This document shows, piece after piece, positions 52,817-61,062 of a stretch of 64,000 nucleotides of DNA (position 1 is the first letter of the stretch; each line of letters begins with the position of its first letter). The position numbers and the translations under genes were made by a program. This DNA is from Posidoniimonas corsicana (lineage in GTDB: Bacteria > Planctomycetota > Planctomycetia > Pirellulales > Lacipirellulaceae). Location of the stretch: contig NZ_SIHJ01000005.1 of the NCBI RefSeq assembly GCF_007859765.1, positions 248,001 to 312,000 on the forward strand, in the 5' to 3' direction. The notes beneath the pieces are model-generated. The model searched no databases, was not told where the DNA came from, and saw only the letters and a program-made list of their open reading frames with translations.

Positions 52817-53402
52817 GGCTACCTACTAGTGCTCTCAACCGGGCGATTGTCCACGGGATTCTGAACGATTCCCAGCCGTTTGCGCGGGCGGCGGGAACGC
52901 GTGGCCGACTCGCCGGATTTCGATAGAAACCGGCCACCTCGTGCGGGAGAATGGGTGGGTTGCGGGCGGTCCGCGGGGGCCGGCGGCGGCTGCGCGGGCA
53001 ACTTCGGAGCCGCCGACTTATGTCCCTATCGATCGTTTAGGGTGGACAAAAGTCTGATTGCCTCACGCACCCAGAATCGCTCAAGCCATTACCATAAAAC
53101 GACTTACAGCGATCCGAACCGTCGATCTGGGGCGACTTTAGTCCCTAAGGATCGATGTGCCGGAAGGGGACAAAAGTCCTGCGGCGGACCGCGGCCGTTG
53201 AGTGCCGATAAGGGGTATTCGGATCGGATGCGACTGCGTGCCGGGGTTCGCTGGCGAGACGGGAGGTTGCTGTGGGGCTTCGGCGGGGCGTTGCTCGCCG
53301 GCTGCATGAACCGCTACGCCCCTCGACAGTTTTTCGGGGGGTCGCTAGAATCCGAGATTCTCAACCGATTACTCCCCAGCGTCCTGCGAGTTGGACCCAG
53401 CC
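52817..53402. other. Divergent region between sigma factor and rplU
   Basis: 586 bases without a credible gene. It carries two related palindromic repeats (53015-53054 and 53134-53178) and, near rplU, a T/G-rich stretch around 53328-53345 that may be part of the rplU promoter or leader. An open frame from 52880 runs through it in the wrong frame for rplU and looks accidental. Confidence 0.55.
53015..53178. repeat. Two direct copies of a GACTT...GTCC / GGACAAAAGTC palindrome
   Basis: Copy A (53015-53054) begins GACTTATGTCCC and ends GGTGGACAAAAGTC. Copy B (53134-53178) begins GACTTTAGTCCC and ends AAGGGGACAAAAGTC. In each, the outer arms are inverted repeats (GACTTT-GTCCC with GGGAC-AAAGTC) around 15-20 variable bases that include GATCGAT- or ATCGATCG-like sequence. 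They lie 79 bases apart in the same orientation. Confidence 0.75.
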
Positions 53403-53714
53403 ATGTACGCGATCATCGTCGACGGCGGCAAGCAATACAAAGTGGAAGAAGGCCAGGAGCTGGCCATCGATTACCGCGGCCTGAAGGAGGGCGAGAGCCT
53501 GACCTTCGACCGAGTGCTTGCCGTGGGCGAGGGCGAGAAGGTCACGCTGGGCGCCCCCGTGGTGGACGGCGCGAGCGTCTCGGCCGAGGTGGTCGCGACC
53601 ACGCAGGGCAAGAAGATCGACGTGATGAAGCTGCGTCGCCGCAAGAACAGCCGCCGCAAGACCGGCCACCGCGCCCTGTTCACGACCGTGAAGATCAGCG
53701 GCATCAAGGGCTAG
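53403..53714 (+). CDS. rplU: 50S ribosomal protein L21
   Basis: 103 residues from ATG 53403, normal length. Binds 23S rRNA. MYAIIVDGGKQYKVEEGQEL, FDRVLAVGEGEKVTLG and the basic stretch KLRRRKNSRRKTGHRALFTT are typical L21. In most bacteria rpmA (L27) follows directly; here no L27 gene is seen and the next gene is on the opposite strand. The start was moved 4 codons in from the open frame edge because conserved L21 begins MYAII. Confidence 0.96.
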   Translation: MYAIIVDGGKQYKVEEGQELAIDYRGLKEGESLTFDRVLAVGEGEKVTLGAPVVDGASVSAEVVATTQGKKIDVMKLRRRKNSRRKTGHRALFTTVKISGIKG

Positions 53715-53739
53715 CGTTGTAGTCTTTAGGATTGCCCTG

Positions 53740-53784
53740 GCGCACGGGGGGCTTCCGCTAACGCGGAGCGCCCCCGGCACCCCC
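53740..53784 (-). repeat. Dispersed palindrome, second copy
   Basis: On the minus strand it reads GGGTGCCGGGGGCGCTCCGC, then GTTAGCGGAAGCCCCC, a near-perfect match to the copy at 20492-20547 through the first 21 bases. It is enclosed by a further 10-bp inverted repeat, GCTAGCGTTG (53710-53719) and CAACGCTAGC (53784-53793). It may also end rplU transcription. Confidence 0.8.
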
Positions 53785-53865
53785 AACGCTAGCTGCGTAT
53801 CAGCCTTTGACAGTGCACACGGGCGCGACGGAGACGCGACGCTTCCTGCTGGTCGGGCGGCCGCT

Positions 53866-54609
53866 CTACGAAGCGACCGTGACGGCCCACAGCTTTTCGT
53901 GCCACGGCGTTTCGACGCTGGCGAAACCGGCTTGGCGGAGCAGCGCGGCCTGACCGGCGACCGTTTCGTGGCAGTCGTCGCCGCTTGATCTTGGGCCGCC
54001 GAACTCGTCCAGGTTGCGCCGGCGCCACTTTTCTATGATCGGCCCAAACGACTCGGGGATGTCGCCGGCGGCGTGCGCCTCCTCCATGTGACGGCCCCAC
54101 CACTCGAGCAGCGAGCGGTACTGGTGCTCGGACTCGGGGCGGTGCTCGTCGCCGTTGACGAACACGCCGCCCGGCTTGAGCGCGGAGCGGACCGCGCGGA
54201 ACAACGCGAGCTTTTCGTCGGACTCCAGGTGGTGGATGGCCGACGTGCTGACCACCAGGTCGAGCCGCGCGTCGTCCGGCGAGAGGTCCGCCGCCCACGG
54301 CTGTTGCATCGACCGGCACACGGTGCGGGACCGGGCCCCGAAGCGGCGGAGCCGCTGGTGCGCCAGGTTGACGAACGGCTTCGACTGGTCGAGCACCACG
54401 ACCGTCGCGTAGCGGAAGCGGTCGAGCAGCCGCTCGGCCAGCCGGCCCGACCCGCCGCCGAGGTCGAGCGCGCGGAACTCGGCGAGGGGGTCTATTGGCA
54501 ACGCGTCCACCATCGCCTGCTGCAGGTCGAGGTAGAGCGGGTGGATCACCGGCGCGGCGGCGTCGTAATCGCGGGCGGCCTGGTCCTGGTTCCAGCGGTA
54601 GTCGGACAT
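53866..54609 (-). CDS. Class I SAM-dependent methyltransferase
   Basis: 247 residues from ATG 54609. Rossmann-type SAM site with ALDLGGGSGRLAERLLDRF (motif I), VVLDQSKPFVNLA (motif II), LDLVVSTSAIHHLESDEKL (motif IV) and LKPGGVFVNGDEH (motif VI). The C-terminus (FGPIIEKWRRRNLDEF, LLRQAGFASVETPWHEKLW) is like small-molecule methyltransferases. No pathway genes are adjacent, so the substrate is unknown. Confidence 0.88.
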   Translation of the reverse strand: MSDYRWNQDQAARDYDAAAPVIHPLYLDLQQAMVDALPIDPLAEFRALDLGGGSGRLAERLLDRFRYATVVVLDQSKPFVNLAHQRLRRFGARSRTVCRSMQQPWAADLSPDDARLDLVVSTSAIHHLESDEKLALFRAVRSALKPGGVFVNGDEHRPESEHQYRSLLEWWGRHMEEAHAAGDIPESFGPIIEKWRRRNLDEFGGPRSSGDDCHETVAGQAALLRQAGFASVETPWHEKLWAVTVAS

Positions 54610-54653
54610 GCGAGGGAGGACCGGGCGGCGGGTGGGGAGGTTCGCTCGAGCGG

Positions 54654-55496
54654 CTAGTTCCGTTCAGGCAGGACCAGCGACTCGTAGGCGGTGTTGAGCA
54701 CGGGCGGGTCGGCGGCAGTGCCGGGCGGGTGAGAGCTAGCGGCCGGATGAGAGCTGGCGGCCGGATCAGGCCATGGCTCCGAAGGCCAAGGGTCGCACGC
54801 GTCGAGGGCTGTGTCGAGGTCGGGGGCGGTTGGATCGATCCCGATGGGGTCGCCGCACTCGGCCGCGGGGACGTGCTCGGACGGCGGGTCGAACGGAAGG
54901 TACGCCAAGCTGATTCCTACGAGGGGGTACGACCGGTTCTCCTCGGAGGTCGTGAAGAAGTAGCTGGCGGTGGTTGAGATCCGGACGGCGGGCGTGACCC
55001 AGAAGTGCACGCCGGCCTCCGGGTAGCCGGCGAGCAAGACGTCGGACTCCTCGCCTTCGTCCGGCTCGCCGGGCGCCGAACCAACATAGGCGCCAACGCC
55101 GACAAACGGCGCCAACCGCGAAGGAGTCTGCAACCGAATGCCGGCGTCGATGCCGCCGGTGAGGGGATGGTCGCCCTCGGCCAGCAGCCCCTGGAATCCG
55201 CCGTGCAGCTCAACCGACCCCGCGTAAAGGTCGGGGTAGTGGAACATCCCAGCATTAACGCCCCCGGCCACGGGGTCGTCCTGCCCCACAGCGCCGGCGT
55301 AGAACCCGGTGTCACCGGCGACGTGCCGCGCGTCGACCGCCTGCTTGGTCATCCGGGCCAGGTTGCCGGTGTGGTGGGGGTACTTGGCGGCCTAGTCGGG
55401 GTGGCTGCGGGCCCAGCGGGAGCCGGTGCAACCAGCCGCCGCCAGGCAGAGCGCGGCGGCGAACAGGGCGAGTTGATCACGGTGGGTGCTGCGCAT
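54654..55496 (-). pseudogene. Envelope lipoprotein gene interrupted by an in-frame TAG
   Basis: Reading from ATG 55496, 34 codons give a lipoprotein leader (MRSTHRDQLALFAAALCLAA, lipobox AAGC at Cys23, then TGSRWARSHPD), followed by TAG at 55394-55392. The same frame stays open for another 246 codons to 54654 with a well-formed mature domain: AKYPHHTGNLARM, AGDTGFYAGAVG, GGVNAGMFHYPDLYAGSVEL, PFVGVGAYVGSAPG and GVHFWVTPAVRISTTASYFF, resembling planctomycete outer-membrane barrel-like proteins. An internal ATG (55352) exists but would make an unsecreted protein. So this is a recent nonsense mutation, a sequencing error, or suppression. TAG is an ordinary stop in many neighbours, so recoding is unlikely. 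It is 11 bases after the TPR gene. Confidence 0.8.
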
Positions 55497-55507
55497 CGCG
55501 TCCCCGG

Positions 55508-56830
55508 TTAGCGGCGGGCCTGCCGTGCGGCGCCGGGGTCGACCGCGGTGCGGACCGGCGGTTGGCGGTACGGCTTGCCCTGGCGGTACAGCGCCAGTCG
55601 TTCCTGCAGCTCGCGGCGGGCCTGCTGAGGGGCGAGCATCGCGGCCTGCTGCTGGATGCGGACGGCGTGGTCGAACTGGCCGGCGGCGGCGTGGGCGGCG
55701 GCCGCCACGTCCAGCAGCCAGGGGTCGCCCTGGGCGCCGAACCGCTGCGCACGGTTGGCGGCCTCGACCGCCTTGGCCGGGTCGCGGAAGCGGGGGTCGG
55801 GGCAGGTCGAGAGCAGCCACGCGACGCTCTGGTAGGCCGACGCCGACGCGGCGTCGACCGCCAGCGCGGCGTCCAGGTCCGTGACCGCCTGCTCGTAGTA
55901 GCCGACCTCGGCGAACGCCGCGGCGCGGAGCACCAGCGTCTGGGCGTCGCCGGGCATCAGGCGGAGCGACTCGTTGTAGTCCCGCACGGCGTGGCTGTAA
56001 CGGCCCAGCTGGGCGTGGGCGAAGCCGCGGCCCGCGTACAGGCCGGCGTCCGTTGGCAGCTGAGCGATGGCGTTGTTGTAGTCGGCGATTGCCCGCTCGT
56101 GCTCGCCGCGGCCCGCGAAGAGCTCGGCCCGGTTGCGGTAGCCGAGGGCGTTGCTGGGGTCGTGGGCGAGCGCGTGCGAGAAGTCGGCTAGGGCCTCGTC
56201 GGTCTGCCCGTACTCGGCCAGCGTGACGCCGCGGTTCACCAGCGCGGCGGCGTTGTGGGCGTCCAGCACGACCGCGTGCTGGAAGTCGGCGAACGCCTGA
56301 CGGGGCTGCCCGGCGGCGGCGTGCAGCTCGCCCCGGCGGTTGTAGGCCCATGAGGTGAGGCGGCTGAGCTGGGCGTCGTCGGCGAGCTTGAGCTTCTCGC
56401 CGGCCTGCTCGCAGCGTTCGATCAGGTCGGTCAGGTCGGTGGCGGAGCGGCCGCGGCCGGCCATCCGTTCGGCCTCGGCGTACAGCGTCAGCAGGTGCTG
56501 GCCGCGGGGCGAGGTCGGGTTGGTCGACGCCTGCTGCAGCTGATCGTCGCGGACCGGCGGCAGCGGGCCGGGCTTGGAGAGCGGCTTCTCGAGGTCGAAG
56601 GCATCGTGCAGCTGGGGCCGGGGCGCGGCGGCCTTGATCGAGCGCGGCAGCGTGAGCGTCCGGTCGCCGGGCGGGAGCGCGGCTGCCGGCTGCGGCTCGG
56701 CCAGCGGGCGGGGCGCGTCGGCCGCGGGGAGAGGCGCGGGGAGAGGCGCGGGCTCATCGCCCGGGCAACGCGCTGCGGCGGAGAGTGCGGCTGCTGCCGT
56801 GATTGAGAGTAAGAACCGGGTCGCGTCCAT
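55508..56830 (-). CDS. Exported TPR-repeat protein
   Basis: 440 residues from ATG 56830. A short signal peptide (MDATRFLLSITAAAALSAAA) is followed by about 75 Pro/Ala-rich residues. From about 160 at least five tetratricopeptide units follow: SWAYNRRGELHAAAGQPRQA, ALVNRGVTLAEYGQTDEALA, GYRNRAELFAGRGEHERAIA, LYAGRGFAHAQLGRYSHAVR and TLVLRAAAFAEVGYYEQAVT, then degenerate units. TPR arrays bind other proteins. It forms an operon with the interrupted lipoprotein gene, so it may help assemble it; this is inference. Confidence 0.87.
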   Translation of the reverse strand: MDATRFLLSITAAAALSAAARCPGDEPAPLPAPLPAADAPRPLAEPQPAAALPPGDRTLTLPRSIKAAAPRPQLHDAFDLEKPLSKPGPLPPVRDDQLQQASTNPTSPRGQHLLTLYAEAERMAGRGRSATDLTDLIERCEQAGEKLKLADDAQLSRLTSWAYNRRGELHAAAGQPRQAFADFQHAVVLDAHNAAALVNRGVTLAEYGQTDEALADFSHALAHDPSNALGYRNRAELFAGRGEHERAIADYNNAIAQLPTDAGLYAGRGFAHAQLGRYSHAVRDYNESLRLMPGDAQTLVLRAAAFAEVGYYEQAVTDLDAALAVDAASASAYQSVAWLLSTCPDPRFRDPAKAVEAANRAQRFGAQGDPWLLDVAAAAHAAAGQFDHAVRIQQQAAMLAPQQARRELQERLALYRQGKPYRQPPVRTAVDPGAARQARR

Positions 56831-56891
56831 GCGATCGTTCCTGGTGGTGTTTCCGGGCCCCGTCCATGGGGCCGACTTGCTTGATCGGAGG

Positions 56892-58307
56892 TTAGGCGTG
56901 CGGGTCGGTCATGCTCATCGGGTCGAGCAGCTTGTCGAGCTCGGCCTCGCCGAGGACCTGCTCCTCGAGGCAGATCTCGCGGATGGTCTGCCCCGACTTG
57001 AGCGCGTCCTTGGCGAGCTTGGCCGCCTTCTCGTAGCCGATCTCGGGGGCGAGCGAGGTGACCATCATCAGCGACTGGTCGATCAGGCCGCGGCAGCGGG
57101 CCTCGTCGACTTGCAGGCCGTCGACCAGCTTGTCGACAAACACGCTGGCGCCGTTGGCCAGCAGGGTGATCGACTGCATGAAGGCGTCGATCATGACCGG
57201 CATCGCGACGTTCAGTTCAAAAATCGAGCCGACGCCGCCCAGGCCGGCGGTGGTCACGGCGGCGTCGTTGCCGATCACGCGGCAGGCGACCTGCATGATC
57301 GACTCGCACATCACCGGGTTCACCTTGCCCGGCATGATCGACGAGCCGGGCTGCGTGGCGGGCAGCAGCAGCTCGCCAAGCGAGCACCGCGGGCCGCTGC
57401 CGAGGTGGCGGATGTCGTTGGCGATCTTGGAGAGCGCCACGGCGATCGCCTTGAGCTCGCCGTGGGCCTCGACGAACGAGTCCTTGGCGGCCTGGGCCTC
57501 GGGGTGGTTGCCGGCCTCCTCGAACGAAACGCCCAGCTGCTCCGACAGCGAGGCGCAGACCTTCGCGGCGAACTCGGGGTGGGTGTTGATGCCGGTGCCG
57601 ACGGCGGTGCCGCCGATCGGCATGTTCTCCAGCAGCCGCACCTGCGCGCGGCCGGCGCGGATCACCGAGTAGTTGGCCTGGGCCGCGTAGCCGCCGAACA
57701 CCTGGCCGACGCGGATCGGCGTGGCGTCCATCAGGTGGGTGCGGCCGATCTTGACGATCTGGTCCCAAGCCTGGGCCTTGGCGTCCAGCGCGTCGGCCAG
57801 CTTCTGCAGCGCCGGCGCCAGCCGGTTGTGCAGCGCCGCCGCGCCGGCAATGTGCATCGCGGTGGGGAAGGTGTCGTTGGAGCTCTGCCCCATGTTGACG
57901 TGGTCGTTGGGGTGCACCGCGCCATCGGCGCCCTTGGCGCCCAGCTCCAGCCCGAGCCGCAGGTTCGCTAGGTTGGCGATCACCTCATTGGCGTTCATGT
58001 TGGTGCTGGTGCCGCTGCCGGTCTGATACACGTCGACCGGGAAGTGGTCGTCGTGCTTGCCCTCGGCGACCTCCATCGCCGCGGCGATGATCACCTCGGC
58101 CCGCTTGTCGTCCAGCTTGCCGAGCTGCCGGTTGGCGTCGGCGCAGGCGGCCTTGAGGTAGCCGAAGGCGTGCACCACGTCGGCGGGTACCGGCTGGTGG
58201 GCGATCGGGAAGTTCTCCACAGCGCGGGCGGTCGAAGCCCCATACAGCGCGTCGGCGGGCACCTGCATCTCGCCCATGGTGTCGCGTTCGGTGCGGGTGT
58301 TGCTCAT
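56892..58307 (-). CDS. fumC: Fumarate hydratase, class II
   Basis: 471 residues from ATG 58307. Reversible hydration of fumarate to malate in the TCA cycle; iron-independent homotetramer. MGEMQVPADALYGASTARAV, TGSGTSTNMNANEVIANLA and the superfamily signature GSSIMPGKVNPVMCE (active-site Ser loop) identify it. HVNMGQSSNDTFPTAMHIA holds the B-site-type motif. The open frame extends to 58370 but conserved sequence starts after the chosen ATG. It lies 61 bases before the TPR gene on the same strand. Confidence 0.96.
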   Translation of the reverse strand: MSNTRTERDTMGEMQVPADALYGASTARAVENFPIAHQPVPADVVHAFGYLKAACADANRQLGKLDDKRAEVIIAAAMEVAEGKHDDHFPVDVYQTGSGTSTNMNANEVIANLANLRLGLELGAKGADGAVHPNDHVNMGQSSNDTFPTAMHIAGAAALHNRLAPALQKLADALDAKAQAWDQIVKIGRTHLMDATPIRVGQVFGGYAAQANYSVIRAGRAQVRLLENMPIGGTAVGTGINTHPEFAAKVCASLSEQLGVSFEEAGNHPEAQAAKDSFVEAHGELKAIAVALSKIANDIRHLGSGPRCSLGELLLPATQPGSSIMPGKVNPVMCESIMQVACRVIGNDAAVTTAGLGGVGSIFELNVAMPVMIDAFMQSITLLANGASVFVDKLVDGLQVDEARCRGLIDQSLMMVTSLAPEIGYEKAAKLAKDALKSGQTIREICLEEQVLGEAELDKLLDPMSMTDPHA

Positions 58308-58547
58308 GTCGGCAGCTTGCAAGAAGGGGGGTGTCTGTTTGTCCTGGCGGTCCGGGACCGGCGTTTCCAACCGCGCATGCTAGCACGCGGCGGCACGCGC
58401 GCCGATGATAGGGGTTTCGCGGGCCTGGCGGAATGGCGGAATGGCGGATTCGGCGCCCGCGCCGCGGCGGATTCACGACAACCAGGGCTGGAAATGCGGT
58501 ATGCTGGCGCCAGAGGCGTCCGCCACCGATCGACCGCACACCGCCCC

Positions 58548-59084
58548 ATGGCTAACCGCCACAACCACTACGAGGCCGCGTTCGAGGCCTACCTGCGCGA
58601 CGAGCGGCTCGCCTACGTGGCGGTCGACGAGCAGCGCCGCGCGCTGACCGGCGACGCCTCGCTGAAGAGCGTCGACTTTATCGTCACGCCGGCCGCGGGC
58701 GGGACTTCGTGGCTGATCGACGTGAAGGGGCGGCGGTTCCCGGCCGGGCGCAAGCAGCGGCAGTACTGGAAGAACTGGTCCACCCGCGACGACGTCGACT
58801 CGCTCACCCGCTGGCGGGCGCGGTTCGGACCCGGGTTCGACGCGATGCTGGTGTTCGCCTACCACCTCACGGCCGAGCAGTCGCCGGTGCCGGTCGAGCA
58901 GGTGTTCCCGTTCCGGGGCCAGGCTTACGCATTCGTCGGCGTGCCGTTGGACCAGTACGCCCGGTCCGCCCGCCCGCTCTCAGAGCGGTGGCAGACCATC
59001 GCGATGCCGGTCGCCGAGTTCCGCCAGGCCGCCCGCAGCGTGGGCGACCTGCTGCACGCCGACCCCGCGGCCACGCGGGCGTAG
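58548..59084 (+). CDS. PD-(D/E)XK nuclease-like protein, HYEAAFExYLR family
   Basis: 178 residues from ATG 58548. It begins NRHNHYEAAFEAYLRDERL (Glu9) and has LKSVDFIVTP (Asp43) and SWLIDVKGRRF (Asp58-x-Lys60), which together match the restriction-endonuclease-like core E..D..(D/E)xK. The rest is helical, ending SVGDLLHADPAATRA. Such proteins cut or bind DNA, but the target is unknown and it may be a housekeeping planctomycete nuclease. Divergent from fumC and convergent with the peroxiredoxin gene, 7 bases away. Confidence 0.72.
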   Translation: MANRHNHYEAAFEAYLRDERLAYVAVDEQRRALTGDASLKSVDFIVTPAAGGTSWLIDVKGRRFPAGRKQRQYWKNWSTRDDVDSLTRWRARFGPGFDAMLVFAYHLTAEQSPVPVEQVFPFRGQAYAFVGVPLDQYARSARPLSERWQTIAMPVAEFRQAARSVGDLLHADPAATRA

Positions 59085-59091
59085 CGCGCGC

Positions 59092-59808
59092 CTACAGCTT
59101 CTTGAGCGCCGCGACCACGTCGCGGGGCTCGGCCCGCTTCTTGTAGTCGGCGTCCAGGAACGCATAGCGGATCACGCCGTTGGTGTCGATGACGTAGGTC
59201 GCGGCCAGCGGCAGCTCGAACCGGTCGTCGCCGTTGAAGTCGGCCAGCTTCAGCCGGTCGCGGTAGGTCGGCAGGATCACCTGCGGCAGCTTGAACACGA
59301 TGCCCAGCTTCTTCGCCACCGCGTTGTGCTTGTCGGACAGGACCTGAAACGTGAGGTTGTGCTTGTCGATGGTCTCGGCGACCTTTTCCGGCATCTCGGG
59401 GGCGACCGCCGCCACCCTGGCGCCGACGCCCTCGAGCGCCGCGACCGACTTCTGCAGGTTCTGCAGCTGCAGGTTGCAGTACGGGCACCAGCCGCCACGG
59501 TAGAACGTCAGCACGAGCGGTCCGTCGGCCCACAGCGAGCTGAACTCCACTGGCTTGCCGTCGATGTCGTAGAGCACGCCCTTGGGCGCCTTGTCGCCAA
59601 CGTTGGCCGCTTTGTCGAGCATGCCGGTGTCGCGGACGTCGGTCACGCCCTGGGCAAACCGCTCGAGCATCTCGGACGGCATCCGGTCGGCCGCAGACTG
59701 GCTCATCTTTTCGAGCTCCGGTTTCAGCAGCGGCGGCTCGTCAGCGCTGGTGCGGACGGCAGCGAGGGCGACGATCACGAGCAGCAGGCTGCGGACGGCA
59801 CAGGTCAT
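59092..59808 (-). CDS. Exported AhpC/TSA-type peroxiredoxin
   Basis: 238 residues from ATG 59808, with a signal peptide (AVRSLLLVIVALAAVRTSA). The thioredoxin fold has VLTFYRGGWCPYCNLQL with a CxxC active site in place of the single peroxidatic Cys of classical peroxiredoxins, followed by VAAVAPEMPEKVAETIDKHN and FQVLSDKHNAVAKKLGIVF. VIDTNGVIRYAFLDADYKKR ends the fold. It probably reduces peroxides or handles thiols outside the cytoplasm. Neighbouring respiratory genes make an oxidative role plausible. Confidence 0.87.
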   Translation of the reverse strand: MTCAVRSLLLVIVALAAVRTSADEPPLLKPELEKMSQSAADRMPSEMLERFAQGVTDVRDTGMLDKAANVGDKAPKGVLYDIDGKPVEFSSLWADGPLVLTFYRGGWCPYCNLQLQNLQKSVAALEGVGARVAAVAPEMPEKVAETIDKHNLTFQVLSDKHNAVAKKLGIVFKLPQVILPTYRDRLKLADFNGDDRFELPLAATYVIDTNGVIRYAFLDADYKKRAEPRDVVAALKKL

Positions 59809-59913
59809 GGGTGGGTCTTTCGCTCGGAGGGAGGGGCTGGCGGGCGCTGGGTCGGTCGGAGGAACCTACCAGCGGTATTCTACGCCTGAGCCACGGAGCA
59901 ACGGTGAACCAAC

Positions 59914-60978
59914 TCACGTTCCCGGCGAATCGGCGTCGACCGGCGGGCGGCACGCGATGCGGACGACCCAAACGATCAGCCCGGCGTTCATCGCTAGCAG
60001 AGCCGCAAACAGCCACCAGCCGCCGACCCGGGCGGCCGCGGCGTGGGCCTCGTAGTACTCGGTGATGTCGACCGCCGTGAGCCGGCGCAGCTCCCGCAGC
60101 ACCGTGACGCCGGCGGCGGTGAGCACCGCCGCCGCTGACAGCCCCAACCACAGTTCGGCGCGCAGTTGGCGACCACGCCAGACCATCGTCCACAACGCCA
60201 CCTGGGCGACCCAGCCGATCAGCCCCAGCGTCAGCCACGGCCAGCCGACCGACACGACCGACTGGCGGGCGTCGGCGGGGAGCTGGAAGTAATACACCAC
60301 ACCGGCCGCCGCCGCGGCGACAAGCGACGGCAGCGCCACCCGCGCCAGCGCCTTGCGGGCCGACGGGACCTGCCAAGCGAGGATCATGGACAGCATCGGG
60401 AACGCCCCAACCCACCACAACGCCAGCCGGGCCGGAAGCTCGCGGTCGCCGTAGAACCAGCCGCCGCGGGCGTACTGCTCGATCCACACGTCCTGACCGC
60501 GGGTGCTGAGCACGTGGTTCTCGGTCCAGCTCCAGGCGACGAAACCGAAGCAGAGGAAGATGCCGACCGACACCAGCATCCGCACCACCGCGGGGCGGGC
60601 CTGGAACCGTTTGGACTTCTGCAGGTACAGCAGATAGAACGCCACGATCAGCACCGGCAGGATCGCCATCCAGCGGTGCAGCAGCAGCAGGTTGGCCGTG
60701 TAGAAGGGCTGTTTGTACAGCACCTGCAGGAACAACAGCGGCGCCACGCCGGCGGTGATTGCTACGCTCAGCGCGAACGGCATCCAGTCCCGCAGACCGG
60801 CTGCGATCCGCTGGTGGGCGTCGCTGACCCCGCCCCGTGCGGCCTCCCAGACGCCGAGCAGCGCCAGGTAGCTCGATCCGGCCAGCACATAATTCATTGG
60901 CACGACGTGCAGCACCAGCGTGCCGAGGTACAGCACCAGGTAGAACGCGGTGGAGGCGGGCTGGTCGAACGGGAACAT
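59914..60978 (-). CDS. Multi-pass membrane partner of the CydA-like cytochrome
   Basis: 354 residues from ATG 60978, with about nine hydrophobic segments. Features include FYLVLYLGTLVLHVVPMNYV with a His in the first helix, LLLLHRWMAILPVLIVAFYL, SWTENHVLSTRGQDVW in a loop and DITEYYEAHAAAARVGGWWL near the end. Conserved-looking His and Glu residues in or beside helices could ligate haem or conduct protons. No family name is secure. It lies 75 bases after the CydA-like gene on the same strand and probably replaces CydB; that is inference. Confidence 0.65.
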   Translation of the reverse strand: MFPFDQPASTAFYLVLYLGTLVLHVVPMNYVLAGSSYLALLGVWEAARGGVSDAHQRIAAGLRDWMPFALSVAITAGVAPLLFLQVLYKQPFYTANLLLLHRWMAILPVLIVAFYLLYLQKSKRFQARPAVVRMLVSVGIFLCFGFVAWSWTENHVLSTRGQDVWIEQYARGGWFYGDRELPARLALWWVGAFPMLSMILAWQVPSARKALARVALPSLVAAAAAGVVYYFQLPADARQSVVSVGWPWLTLGLIGWVAQVALWTMVWRGRQLRAELWLGLSAAAVLTAAGVTVLRELRRLTAVDITEYYEAHAAAARVGGWWLFAALLAMNAGLIVWVVRIACRPPVDADSPGT

Positions 60979-61034
60979 GGGAGGGAGTGGTTGGTTGCTG
61001 GTGGTGAGTGGTAGGTGGAGGGTGGTGGGGGGTG

Positions 61035-61062
61035 AGTGGCTAGTGGCTAGTGGCTAGTGGTT
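61035..61062. repeat. Four tandem 7-base units at the end of the CydA-like gene
   Basis: AGTGGCT occurs three times in a row (61035-61055) followed by AGTGGTT (61056-61062); the minus-strand stop codon at 61054-61056 is inside it. Each unit carries TAG in one frame. It extends a G/T-rich stretch between the two respiratory genes. Confidence 0.8.

Noticed and set aside
58548-59084. The PD-(D/E)XK-like protein as part of a restriction-modification or defence system
   Set aside because: No methyltransferase, helicase or other defence gene is next to it; the methyltransferase 4 kb away looks like a small-molecule enzyme.
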